Assembly: GCA_903824665.1 (NCBI GenBank)
Contig: CAIJXT010000023.1
Span: 34,786-98,785, forward strand
Origin: an uncultured Bacteroidota bacterium
GTDB taxonomy: Bacteria; Bacteroidota; Bacteroidia; Chitinophagales; Chitinophagaceae
Reading direction: 5' to 3'
DNA length: 64,000 bases
Shown: positions 43,107 through 51,180 of the stretch, in pieces
How positions within the stretch are numbered: position 1 is the stretch's first letter
How the letters are laid out: the number at the start of each line of letters is the position of its first letter
Made by a program: the position numbers and the translations under genes
The notes under the pieces: model-generated
Database searches by the model: none
Told to the model about the DNA's origin: nothing
Seen by the model: only the letters and a program-made list of their open reading frames with translations

Positions 43107-43514
43107 ATGAAATATGTATTTCCTGTGCTGATAGTTGGCTTGATGCTACTATTTTCATGCAAAAGGCAGAAAGAAAATGGCAATAATATTTCAAAATATG
43201 CTCGTACCTACTACTGGACTGGCTATATCGACAGGTATCGCTCCGGAGGATCCACCCGTAATCCCAAGAATGACACCTTTGCAATCATATATGTAAATGA
43301 TACGATGATCATTAGCACTTACCAGGAACAACTCGACACACTCATACTTTTTGCGAGAAACACCTCCAACAATACGATCACATTTAGTAGCAACAACTCA
43401 TGGTCTTCACTAAATACATTTCTAGTAATAAACGAAAAAAACAATCTTTTAACTTTAGATAGGTATATGGCAACATATATGTACCGGGAACATGTAAACC
43501 TTTATACATTATAA
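43107..43514 (+). CDS. Small lipoprotein, tandem paralogue
   Basis: 135 residues. Signal peptide with a good lipobox, MLLFSC near residue 17, then KRQKEN. Beta-rich mature part containing YVNDTMIIST and LDTLILF, the motif shared with the neighbours. It begins 82 bases after the previous gene in the same strand and codon style. Function is not recognised; small outer-membrane lipoproteins of this kind may be surface or periplasmic. Confidence 0.65.
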   Translation: MKYVFPVLIVGLMLLFSCKRQKENGNNISKYARTYYWTGYIDRYRSGGSTRNPKNDTFAIIYVNDTMIISTYQEQLDTLILFARNTSNNTITFSSNNSWSSLNTFLVINEKNNLLTLDRYMATYMYREHVNLYTL

Positions 43515-43558
43515 AATCAGAGTCTGCTTTTTTAGACCACTGTAAAATACAAATATAT

Positions 43559-43999
43559 ATGAGACTACTTTCACTTTTCATTACCCTCCTGTTCTCCATT
43601 GGATGTAAAAAAGCAAATGATGCACAACCAAATTTGAAAAACGCACAAATAACCGGTCTCTACAGTGTTACTGCAACCGGAACGAAGGAAGAGTCCTCTG
43701 TATACACCAACTTTCTGGTAAGTGGACATCTTGAGGTATCTTCAGTAAACGATACAACCATATCTACCGGCTACATCTACGCTTTGAGCGATAAATTTGC
43801 GTACGGTCGCGATACACTTTACCTAACGGAAACAGAGAAAAACGGTAAGTTAAGCACCTATGTAACCAAACCATCCTTGACGCTGAGAGACACGTTCAGA
43901 TACAACAGCGAAAACAAAACGTTCGAACAACATCAGATAGGCGAATATTCAAGTTACTCATACTCATGGAACGTTACCGTTTTGGGTACTTGCTTGTAA
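43559..43999 (+). CDS. Small lipoprotein, tandem paralogue
   Basis: 146 residues. Signal peptide with lipobox LFSIGC (Cys at about 16), then KKANDAQ. The mature part has GLYSVTATGT, VNDTTISTGY and GRDTLYLTE, again the V-N-D-T ... D-T-L-x-L pattern. It begins 44 bases after the previous gene, and the three may form one transcript. No named family is recognised. Confidence 0.65.
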   Translation: MRLLSLFITLLFSIGCKKANDAQPNLKNAQITGLYSVTATGTKEESSVYTNFLVSGHLEVSSVNDTTISTGYIYALSDKFAYGRDTLYLTETEKNGKLSTYVTKPSLTLRDTFRYNSENKTFEQHQIGEYSSYSYSWNVTVLGTCL

Positions 44000-44000
44000 A

Positions 44001-44217
44001 GATGCCTTCAAGGACCAATTGTTTGCGGATCGGAACCTTTTTATAGAAAATGTCGTGAAAGAGGCTGTATACGATTTGCTAATGGACCAGTTTTTTTTGA
44101 GGGAGAACTTCGTTAAGGTCGGGGATTTGACAACTTTGTCCGTGCCTACTAGCATGGAAAATGTGGTGAAGAAAAGGTATAATTACCTTGCAAATATATA
44201 CAGACAAACACTAATAA
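44001..44217 (+). pseudogene. Possible gene remnant upstream of the propeller lipoprotein
   Basis: Without an ATG, one plus-strand frame reads a protein-like helical stretch: KDQLFADRNLFIENVVKEAV, DLLMDQFFLRENFVKV, then SMENVVKKRYNYLANIY. It runs into the next gene in another frame. It may be the relic of a lost gene or chance. No family could be assigned. Confidence 0.2.
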
Positions 44218-44226
44218 ATGTATACC

Positions 44227-45129
44227 ATGAAAAACTATGCTTTGTTGTTCCTATTATCAATACCTTTCCTTTCATGCGAAAAGAACAAAAAATACAAAGT
44301 TTGCAATGGCTCGTTTGCATTTGTAGAGAAATATAACCACAACCGCATGCGGCTCCTTGAGATAGATGATAATACAGGATCTCCGGGAGATGTCTATTTC
44401 GAAACAGATGATTGGCCAGGAAATGGCGTTTACAACTCGTCCAAAAACTGCTATTACAATTTCTCAAGAAGTCGTCGGGGGCAGATTTATTTTTATAAAT
44501 TTGATTTCACCATAGATACAATAACTGATATTGAATACTATGGCACAATGGATACATTTAAAGTAAAAACCCAACTACTTTGCAACAATACAAACGATAA
44601 AACATACTACATCAGCATAGGACAATCAGGAGAGCGACTATATGCGCTTACCATTGGAGCTACCGTTACAGAAAAATTGCTTTACATTTCCGATACGTTG
44701 TATACAATCTCATCACCTGTCATTGACGAAAAAACAGGATACATTTACTTTGCCAATGGACCAAACCTTATAAAAATAGACCCGAACAGTGGTGCAAGCA
44801 CACTAGTTGCTACCTATTCTAATGTGCATCTTTCTGATCTGCATTTCAATAAAAATGATGGCTTTTTTTATGGCGTAAATACTTTTTCATATCCATATAC
44901 CTTCATCAAAGTCAATACAGAAAATGGAAGTGTAATTGAACTATCAGAGATTAATTATGTAGACTCAGGAACATACTACTGCCACACATTCGATGTGTGC
45001 AATAACAGATATATCATCGGTTGGCGAGGAGCAATATATTGGATTGATTGTTCTAACGGCAGTGTAGTAAGGCGTTCCGCACCTGGATTTAGTCAATTTG
45101 AATATTATATCGAGCAGTCTGGACTTTAG
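44227..45129 (+). CDS. Lipoprotein with beta-propeller-like repeats
   Basis: 300 residues from the ATG at 44227 (MKNYALLFLLSIPFLSC); the Met three codons upstream is less likely. The lipobox is FLSC, Cys at about 17. The mature part shows repeats typical of a propeller: SSPVIDEKTGYIYFANGPNLIKIDPNSGA, LSDLHFNKNDGFFYGVN, FDVCNNRYIIGWRGAIYWIDCSNGS. This recalls PQQ/WD-like domains reporting on a series of values. No enzyme motif is visible. It is the last plus-strand gene of the lipoprotein array. Confidence 0.65.
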   Translation: MKNYALLFLLSIPFLSCEKNKKYKVCNGSFAFVEKYNHNRMRLLEIDDNTGSPGDVYFETDDWPGNGVYNSSKNCYYNFSRSRRGQIYFYKFDFTIDTITDIEYYGTMDTFKVKTQLLCNNTNDKTYYISIGQSGERLYALTIGATVTEKLLYISDTLYTISSPVIDEKTGYIYFANGPNLIKIDPNSGASTLVATYSNVHLSDLHFNKNDGFFYGVNTFSYPYTFIKVNTENGSVIELSEINYVDSGTYYCHTFDVCNNRYIIGWRGAIYWIDCSNGSVVRRSAPGFSQFEYYIEQSGL

Positions 45130-45228
45130 ACCTATTTAGTTAACAATTAAACAAAGCTACCTCCACGCCCATCGTAGTTTCTTTGAAAAAACTAAATATC
45201 ATAGTGAACTTAAGTCTATGAATACCTT

Positions 45229-45288
45229 GACGGTTGTATCTATCTTCAGACCGGCTGGAACAAACTGGGGAAAATCGGTAATTACCTG
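45229..45288. repeat. Diverged repeat, left of the HEPN/MNT pair
   Basis: Sixty bases aligned without gaps to 46250-46309 with roughly 70% identity by hand count, in the same orientation. The shared core includes CTTCAGACC, CAAAC and ACCTG. The pair of repeats brackets the toxin-antitoxin genes. Confidence 0.4.
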
Positions 45289-45351
45289 CTTTTTGCAGCT
45301 AAAAAGCACAGCCCCTGATACCACCTTTTGAAGTGGCATATTTGGATGATG

Positions 45352-45675
45352 CTATTTGGTGTCGCTACTCACACCTTTTATATAAATTATTTTGCCTACT
45401 CTGTCGATATGGTCTTTTACATCAGTGTCGTGAATGGCGTTTAGGTTCTGCAAATCAAACCGATAGAGCATACCCAATTGTTCAAGAGAGTCCTGTATCT
45501 CCAGTATGTCGTCGAAAGTAACACCCTCGCCAATGATGGCAAGATCGATATCGGAGCCTGATTTGTAATTGCCCATTGCCCTTGACCCAAATAAAACTAC
45601 CTGCCGCACTTTTGGGAAGGTGGCGAAAACTTCGCAGATCCGCATCAGATCTTCAACGGCAATACCGATATCCAT
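45352..45675 (-). CDS. MNT-type nucleotidyltransferase (antitoxin of HEPN/MNT pair)
   Basis: 107 residues. Motif GSRAMGNYKSGSDID at 30-44 fits the GSx10DxD minimal nucleotidyltransferase active site (Asp42, Asp44). In MntA/HepT-type systems the MNT protein neutralises the HEPN ribonuclease by adding AMP to a Tyr of the toxin. Its start overlaps the stop of the HEPN gene by one base (TAATG), as is usual for this pair. Equivalent to HI0073 of Haemophilus by architecture. Confidence 0.85.
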   Translation of the reverse strand: MDIGIAVEDLMRICEVFATFPKVRQVVLFGSRAMGNYKSGSDIDLAIIGEGVTFDDILEIQDSLEQLGMLYRFDLQNLNAIHDTDVKDHIDRVGKIIYIKGVSSDTK

Positions 45676-46112
45676 TATTCAAAGATAGACGTTTGTTTAC
45701 CACCCCGTTCTGCCTCCAGCCTTTGCTCCAGTGTTTTCAGCAACTTATAATATTCGGCAGCAATATTTTTAGCAATATCATCGGCAGTATCGCTGTTGTA
45801 GGTATGCGAGGTGAGCTCTCGAGATTTCTTCATCTTGCGCCATTGCATTTCATCAGTGATGTATCCATCTTTGAGTGATTGCTCCAGCACCGGGTTGGGC
45901 CCGGCAATATCCTGATACCCCTTATACAAGAGGATATCCTGCAGGGTTTTCCATGCCAGTTCAAAGGAATATTCGAAGCGCTGAATCATGCCTTCTTTCT
46001 CCAGTTCAGACAAATCATCTATATTCCCTTTCTCCGCTACTTCACCGAGTTTTGCCAGAGCCTTTTTGAAATTGGCAAACCGCTGCTCCCACCTCGTATC
46101 TTTTTGCTCCAT
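45675..46112 (-). CDS. HEPN-domain protein (nucleotidyltransferase substrate-binding, HI0074-type toxin)
   Basis: 145 residues, all helical. RFEYSFELAWKTLQDIL is the family signature, and the motif R98-x4-H103-x-Y105 (RELTSHTYN) fits the RX4HXY ribonuclease motif of HepT-like toxins, Tyr105 being the likely AMPylation site. HI0074-family proteins form a complex with their MNT partner. Together they may act in stress response or phage defence (family knowledge). It is the first gene of the two-gene operon. Confidence 0.85.
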   Translation of the reverse strand: MEQKDTRWEQRFANFKKALAKLGEVAEKGNIDDLSELEKEGMIQRFEYSFELAWKTLQDILLYKGYQDIAGPNPVLEQSLKDGYITDEMQWRKMKKSRELTSHTYNSDTADDIAKNIAAEYYKLLKTLEQRLEAERGGKQTSIFE

Positions 46113-46249
46113 TCAAACTGTATTACACGGTGTAAGTTAACAATTGTTTGAACGCAAAACAATCAACCTACTTCGGAATACCTCACCAGCTTTGTGCAGT
46201 TTGCTTTATTAATAAAACTTCATGCTGGCCATTAGCATTAGACCATACC

Positions 46250-46309
46250 GACGCGGGTATCGTTCTTCAGACCAGTGGCAACAAACAGGCTGAAACCAGA
46301 AATAACCTG
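46250..46309. repeat. Diverged repeat, right of the HEPN/MNT pair
   Basis: Partner of 45229-45288, same orientation, roughly 70% identical over 60 bases. The weak 65-residue frame around it (46148-46345) does not look coding by itself. Confidence 0.4.
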
Positions 46310-46398
46310 TTCAGAAACCCCAGCAGAAAGGTAGTTTTGATGTGACCAGAAGAAAGGCTGGCTATTAACCGCCAAACACACGATATTTTTTTATAATA

Positions 46399-46568
46399 TT
46401 AAAAGCCTTTTTCGCCCCAAACCCGCGCCCAGAGCGGGAACTTTTTTCTATGACAGACAGTTTCTGCACTATCATATCCCGCTGGCTGTAGTATCCTGAA
46501 AACCCGGTTTGGTCATCCCTGATCTGCCACCGAACTTTAAGCCCTAACAGCCAAAACCTACCGCTATG
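46399..46568 (+). repeat. Upstream region of the terminase-like locus, second copy
   Basis: Matches, with gaps, the minus-strand region upstream of the gene at 5978-6856 (7020-6854). Shared blocks in order are AAAAGC..TTTTC.CCCCAAA.CCCGCGCCC, then CGCTGGCTG, then CCAAAACCTA just before an ATG. Orientation is opposite to the first copy. Confidence 0.65.
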
Positions 46569-46706
46569 CACCCTGGTAAATACAGCAAGCACACCAATAG
46601 TACTTATTCGTCACATACGCTCATGGGGCAGCCGGGCCTCCGGGAACAGGCAACAGGGATAGTGGCTCGACAGGAAGCAAGTGCGCAAAAACTGCGCAAA
46701 AAGTAA
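46566..46706 (+). pseudogene. Internally deleted copy of the terminase-like gene (46 codons)
   Basis: The ATG lies where the full gene at 5978-6856 begins relative to the conserved upstream block. The 3' end holds the exact 34-bp repeat (46673-46706) found in the tail of the full gene. Everything between is replaced by about 105 bases. The resulting open frame encodes 46 residues and ends QKLRKK, but in a frame different from that of the full gene over the shared tail. It is either a relic or a very small gene. Further TGCGCAAAA units follow at 46755 and 46784. Confidence 0.55.
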
Positions 46707-46850
46707 GACAATAATAATTCATTAAACACTTACAGTCAACACATTACGCCATAGTGCGCAAAAACACAAAATTGACAGAAAAGTGCGCAAAAACCTGAAA
46801 ACATACACAACTCACCGGTACCACAATAAACGATTAAATTGCACAGACCT

Positions 46851-47813
46851 ATGAAACAATGTACCGATACCGTATTGCTTGTGCGCCCGGCCGCATTTGG
46901 CTACAATGCCCAAACGGCGGCAACCAATGCTTTTCAGCAAGAGCAGCAAACGGCGGTCACCGCCACTATGGCCCTTGAGGAATTTGACGGATTTGCACAG
47001 GCACTCACAAATGCGGGTGTGATGGTCGTCATCGTGGAAGATGCGGCACCACCCTACAGGCCCGATGCGGTATTCCCCAACAACTGGGTATCGCTGCTGC
47101 ACGATGGCACATTGGTACTATACCCCATGTGCGCACCCAACAGACGCGCGGAGCGCCGTGCGGATATGATTGGTATGCTGCAAACAAAATTCCGGATTAC
47201 GAGAACCATAGATCTGTCGGCATACGAAACGGAGGGCAAGTTTCTGGAAGGCACAGGCAGTATAGTCTTCGATCACAGCGCCCGTGTGGCCTACGCCTGC
47301 AGCTCGCCGCGCACCCACAAAGAGCTGTTTCATACGCTGGCGGCCGACCTGGGGTACCAGCCCATATGGTTTCATGCCACCGATACAGCAGGAAAAGAAA
47401 TTTACCATACCAATGTGATGATGTGCATCGGAGCGCAGTTTGCCGTTATCTGCGATGAAGCCATAGCCGACCCTAAGGAACGCGCCGTAGTGATGGAGTC
47501 ACTCAAACAGTCCGGCAAACAGATTGTGACCATCACCCCCTATCAGATGTCGTGCTTCGCCGGCAATATGCTGCAGCTCAGCACCACAGCGGGCAGGCAA
47601 CTGCTGATACTATCGCAAACAGCATATGACTGTCTGCACCAGCATCAGCTGGCAATAATGTCGGCACGCGCCACCTTGCTGCCCGTGTCCATCCCCGTCA
47701 TAGAGACAGTGGGTGGTGGCAGTGCACGGTGCATGATAGCCGAGTTGTTTGCACAGCCGCTACCAGCTCCCAATGCTATGAGCCTATCAGATCCAGAAAC
47801 TCTACCTCAGTAA
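46851..47813 (+). CDS. ctlX: Amidinotransferase/arginine deiminase-like hydrolase, CtlX type
   Basis: 320 residues from the ATG at 46851. Pentein-fold features: PDAVFPNNW near 70, EGTGSIVFD with the catalytic acidic residue, HTNVMMCIG with the catalytic His, and the C-terminal GGGSARCMIAEL with the nucleophilic Cys. This matches CtlX, a citrulline-utilisation hydrolase of the guanidino-modifying superfamily; arginine or citrulline are likely substrates. The 3' end overlaps the convergent ligA by 38 bases. It is separated from the accessory stretch by its own 5' region without a clear promoter. Confidence 0.8.
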   Translation: MKQCTDTVLLVRPAAFGYNAQTAATNAFQQEQQTAVTATMALEEFDGFAQALTNAGVMVVIVEDAAPPYRPDAVFPNNWVSLLHDGTLVLYPMCAPNRRAERRADMIGMLQTKFRITRTIDLSAYETEGKFLEGTGSIVFDHSARVAYACSSPRTHKELFHTLAADLGYQPIWFHATDTAGKEIYHTNVMMCIGAQFAVICDEAIADPKERAVVMESLKQSGKQIVTITPYQMSCFAGNMLQLSTTAGRQLLILSQTAYDCLHQHQLAIMSARATLLPVSIPVIETVGGGSARCMIAELFAQPLPAPNAMSLSDPETLPQ

Positions 47814-49890
47814 GTATGTTCACCGACCCCAGCTTTTTTGCCTTTTCCAGCTTAGAGCCCGCGTCTTCGCCTACTATAAGGTAGTTCAGTTTCGAGCTCA
47901 CACCACCCAGTATCGCGCCACCCTTGGCCTCTACCATGGCTTCGGCGTCGCTGCGCTTAAAGTGGCTGAGCGTACCGGTGAAGAGGAAGGTTTTGCCGGC
48001 AAGTGCACCATCGGCAGGCCGCTGACCCCGGTGATCGTTGATGAGGTTCACTCCGGCAGTTTGCAGCAGTTCTATCATGCGCTTGTTTTCGTCGCGGGCA
48101 AAAAAATCAACCACAGACTGTGCCACTTTGGGCCCTATGTCTTGCAGGGCAGACAACTGTTCAATGTTCCAGGAGTAAAAATCAGTAAGGTGTACCACCG
48201 CCGATGCCAGTGTTTTTGCCGTTGTCTCGCCCACATGGCGTATACCCAGCCCAAAGATGACCCGGTAGAGTGGCTGGCCCTTCGATTGTTCTATCGCCTG
48301 CTGTAAGTTGGTGACCGACTTTTCGCCAAACCCATCCATGCCCTTTACCCGCTCCCAGTCTATATGGTAGATACCGGGTATATCGGGCAGGAGTCCCAGG
48401 TCGTGAAACTTCTGCACATTGGCAGCGCCCAGGCTACGGATGTCCATCGCATCCTTGCTGGCAAAATGGATGATGCGCTCTGCCACCTGCACCGGGCAGT
48501 TGATATTGATACACCGCCAGGCGGCTTCGTCGGGTAGTCTTTCCAGCAGGCTGGCACACGCAGGGCAGTGTGTGGGATATACTATTGGCTGTTCATCGCC
48601 GGTGCGCAGCTCTGTAAGCGGCTTTACTATATATGGTATCACATCGCCTGCGCGCTCTACCAGTACTGTGTCGCCTATGCGCAGGTCTTTCTCGCGGATC
48701 ACATCTTCGTTAAAGAGCGATACCGAGCTTACAGTAACGCCACCAATAGGTACAGGCTCTATCTTGGCCACCGGGGTGATGCTACCTACCCGGCCTACCT
48801 GAAACTCTACGCGCAGCAGCTTGCTGGTAGCCTGCCGCGCCTTGAACTTGTAGGCTACGGCCCACCGGGGGTGGTGCGATGTCATACCCATGCGGTCTTG
48901 CAGGGCATAGTCATTTACCTTTATCACCAGCCCGTCTACCTCAAAGGGGAGGTCATCTCTCCGCAGCTCGAAGTCGGCGCAATAGGCGATCACCTCGTCT
49001 ATGGTTTTGAAGACCTTCATCTCCCGTGCCGGCGCCGGAAAACCCATGCTGTACAACCATTGCAGCGATCCGTAATGGGTTTTCAGCACATCGGGCCGCA
49101 CAGCCCCATCGGCAAGTGTGTAGTCGCTGATACTGTACAGTATGGCATTGAGCCCACGCTTCCGCACCTCCGACGGATCGAGGATGCGTAGCGTACCCGA
49201 GGCGGCGTTGCGCGGATTGGCCAAGGGAGGCTGTCCATCGGCAATGCGTTGCTTGTTGTAGGTCTCAAAGACCTTCTTATGTATCACGATTTCGCCGCGT
49301 ATCTCTACCTGTCTGATACCGTATTGCAGCAGTGGCGCCGACAGCGGAATGGCCTTTATCTGCTTTACATTAATGGTCACATCCTCGCCCATCACCCCAT
49401 CGCCACGTGTAGCGCCACGCACCAGGTTGCCATCATCGTACACCAGCGACACACTGGCCCCGTCGTACTTGGGCTCTACACAGTACGTAAGCTCATCGGT
49501 CTCTGCCAGTTCGCGGCACTTCCGATCCCAGTCTGTAAGGTCTTCGGCATTGTAGGTATTCTCCAGGCTCAGCATGGGTACCAGATGGCTCACCGCCGGA
49601 AACCGCTCGCTGAGTCCCATAGCCACCCGTTGTGTGGGCGAGTCGGCAGTAACCTGCTCCGGATACTGATCTTCCAGATGCTTCAGCTTCTTGTACAGGT
49701 CGTCGTATTCCTTGTCGGCAAGCACGGGGTCGCTCTGCACATAGTATTTCCAGTCGGCATAGTTTATGGCTTCGCGGAGCAACAATATGGTATCAGAGGC
49801 CGATCCGGCATCATTCAGCAGCAGTTGTTTAGCCTGGTCGTACAGGCGTTTTTCGTCGGCAGAGGTGTACATGCCTGCAAAATACACCAT
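47776..49890 (-). CDS. ligA: NAD-dependent DNA ligase
   Basis: 704 residues, full length. Adenylation motif KYDG with Lys141 in CVEPKYDGAS, RGDGVMGEDVT, RGEIV, the four-Cys zinc finger (CPACASLL ... CINCPVQ region), helix-hairpin-helix repeats and a C-terminal BRCT domain (GALAGKTFLFTGTLSHFKR). It seals nicks in replication and repair using NAD+. The Met at residue 7 (MYTSADEKRL) is an alternative start. Its stop lies inside the convergent ctlX. Essential and single-copy in most bacteria. Confidence 0.97.
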   Translation of the reverse strand: MVYFAGMYTSADEKRLYDQAKQLLLNDAGSASDTILLLREAINYADWKYYVQSDPVLADKEYDDLYKKLKHLEDQYPEQVTADSPTQRVAMGLSERFPAVSHLVPMLSLENTYNAEDLTDWDRKCRELAETDELTYCVEPKYDGASVSLVYDDGNLVRGATRGDGVMGEDVTINVKQIKAIPLSAPLLQYGIRQVEIRGEIVIHKKVFETYNKQRIADGQPPLANPRNAASGTLRILDPSEVRKRGLNAILYSISDYTLADGAVRPDVLKTHYGSLQWLYSMGFPAPAREMKVFKTIDEVIAYCADFELRRDDLPFEVDGLVIKVNDYALQDRMGMTSHHPRWAVAYKFKARQATSKLLRVEFQVGRVGSITPVAKIEPVPIGGVTVSSVSLFNEDVIREKDLRIGDTVLVERAGDVIPYIVKPLTELRTGDEQPIVYPTHCPACASLLERLPDEAAWRCININCPVQVAERIIHFASKDAMDIRSLGAANVQKFHDLGLLPDIPGIYHIDWERVKGMDGFGEKSVTNLQQAIEQSKGQPLYRVIFGLGIRHVGETTAKTLASAVVHLTDFYSWNIEQLSALQDIGPKVAQSVVDFFARDENKRMIELLQTAGVNLINDHRGQRPADGALAGKTFLFTGTLSHFKRSDAEAMVEAKGGAILGGVSSKLNYLIVGEDAGSKLEKAKKLGSVNILTEVEFLDLIGS

Positions 49891-50039
49891 CAGCCACTAA
49901 CTGCAAACAGGCAGGATATCCGGCAGCGTGACGTTTTGGCTGCCTACCCTACCCGGAAAACGGAGCGGAAAACACATTAACACAATCGAACACATTTATC
50001 ATCCAAATGTATTGCCCCTGCACCTTTGCCCGAATGAAG

Positions 50040-50047
50040 TATCTTTG
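50040..50047 (+). promoter_or_regulatory. -7 element directly before rlmN
   Basis: TATCTTTG matches TAnnTTTG and ends four bases before the ATG at 50052. Start of transcription would be at or very near the ATG, so the mRNA may be leaderless. A clear -33 TTTG is missing (a TTG at 50012 is 25 bases away). Confidence 0.4.
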
Positions 50048-50051
50048 CCCG

Positions 50052-51101
50052 ATGAAAAATCTGCGTGAAATAGCCCTGCCTGAACTTGAAGCGATGCTGG
50101 TAGCGGCCGGGGAGCCAAAATTCAGGGCGAAACAGGTGCACGACTGGGTGTGGCAAAAGTTTGCTGCCGATATCAACGATATGACCAATCTGCCCAAATC
50201 GTTGCGTGAAAAACTGTCGCAGCAGTACTTCATCCCGAAGGTAAAGATGCACCACAGCCAGTACAGCAGCGATGGCACGATAAAGAACAGGCTGCAACTG
50301 CACGACGGATACTATGTAGAAAGCGTATTGATACCCACTGAAAAACGCATGACCGCCTGCGTATCCTCTCAGGTTGGGTGCTCGCTGTCCTGCAAATTTT
50401 GCGCTACCGGCTATATGGATCGTAAACGCAATCTGGAGTTTGATGAAATAGTAGACGAAGTAACCCTGCTGAACGAACTGGCAGAGAAACACTACAACAA
50501 GAAACTGTCGAACATCGTGTTTATGGGCATGGGAGAGCCACTGCTCAATTACCGCAATACGATGAAAGCCATTGAACGCATCACCTCTCCAGACGGACTG
50601 GGAATGAGCCCCAAACGCATCACGGTTTCGACGGCGGGCGTGGCCAAAATGATCAAACAGCTTGCCGATGATCAGGTGCGGTTCAAGCTGGCGCTGTCGC
50701 TGCACGCGCCTACAGACCGCAAGCGGAATGAGATCATGCCGATCAATGAAACCAACAATCTGGAAGCACTGATAGAGGCACTCAACTACTTTTACAAGGC
50801 AACGGGCAACGAAATAACATTTGAATATATCCTCTTCAAGAACTTCAATGACAGCATTAAAGACGCAGACGATCTGATCAAGATCTACCGGAGAGTACCT
50901 GCCGACCTGATCAACATCATAGAGTACAACCCGATAGATGCTGCACGGTACGAGAAGCCGGACGAGGAGACTACTGACGCTTTTATGGAGCACCTTACCG
51001 CAAACAGGGTAAATGTGCGCCTGCGTCGCAGCCGTGGTAAAGACATAGACGCAGCATGCGGACAACTAGCCAATGTGGATCACCAGGAAGAAGGTGACTA
51101 G
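50052..51101 (+). CDS. rlmN: 23S rRNA/tRNA adenine-C2 methyltransferase
   Basis: 349 residues from the ATG at 50052; a longer frame from 50007 is less likely. Radical-SAM cluster motif CSLSCKFC (Cys110, 114, 117) and GMGEPLLNYRNTM are typical, as is the C-terminal catalytic Cys in DIDAACGQL. RlmN methylates A2503 of 23S rRNA and A37 of some tRNAs. Length normal. It is separated from ligA by about 160 bases and followed by a small membrane protein. Confidence 0.96.
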   Translation: MKNLREIALPELEAMLVAAGEPKFRAKQVHDWVWQKFAADINDMTNLPKSLREKLSQQYFIPKVKMHHSQYSSDGTIKNRLQLHDGYYVESVLIPTEKRMTACVSSQVGCSLSCKFCATGYMDRKRNLEFDEIVDEVTLLNELAEKHYNKKLSNIVFMGMGEPLLNYRNTMKAIERITSPDGLGMSPKRITVSTAGVAKMIKQLADDQVRFKLALSLHAPTDRKRNEIMPINETNNLEALIEALNYFYKATGNEITFEYILFKNFNDSIKDADDLIKIYRRVPADLINIIEYNPIDAARYEKPDEETTDAFMEHLTANRVNVRLRRSRGKDIDAACGQLANVDHQEEGD

Positions 51102-51180
51102 TTGAAAAGATTCAAAAGAAAAGCAAAAAACACAAAAAGGACAATTAATATATCGTACCGGAAAACTACTTTTACCAAAT

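Noticed and set aside
44019..44336. 105-codon frame starting at TTG before the propeller lipoprotein
   Set aside because: Its second half overlaps a better gene with signal peptide and lipobox; only the first part is kept as a possible remnant.
46148..46345. 65-codon frame right of the HEPN gene
   Set aside because: Falls on a diverged repeat also present at 45229 without an equivalent open frame; no features.
49977..51065. 362-codon open frame antisense to rlmN
   Set aside because: Opposite a complete radical-SAM gene; composition is that of a shadow frame.
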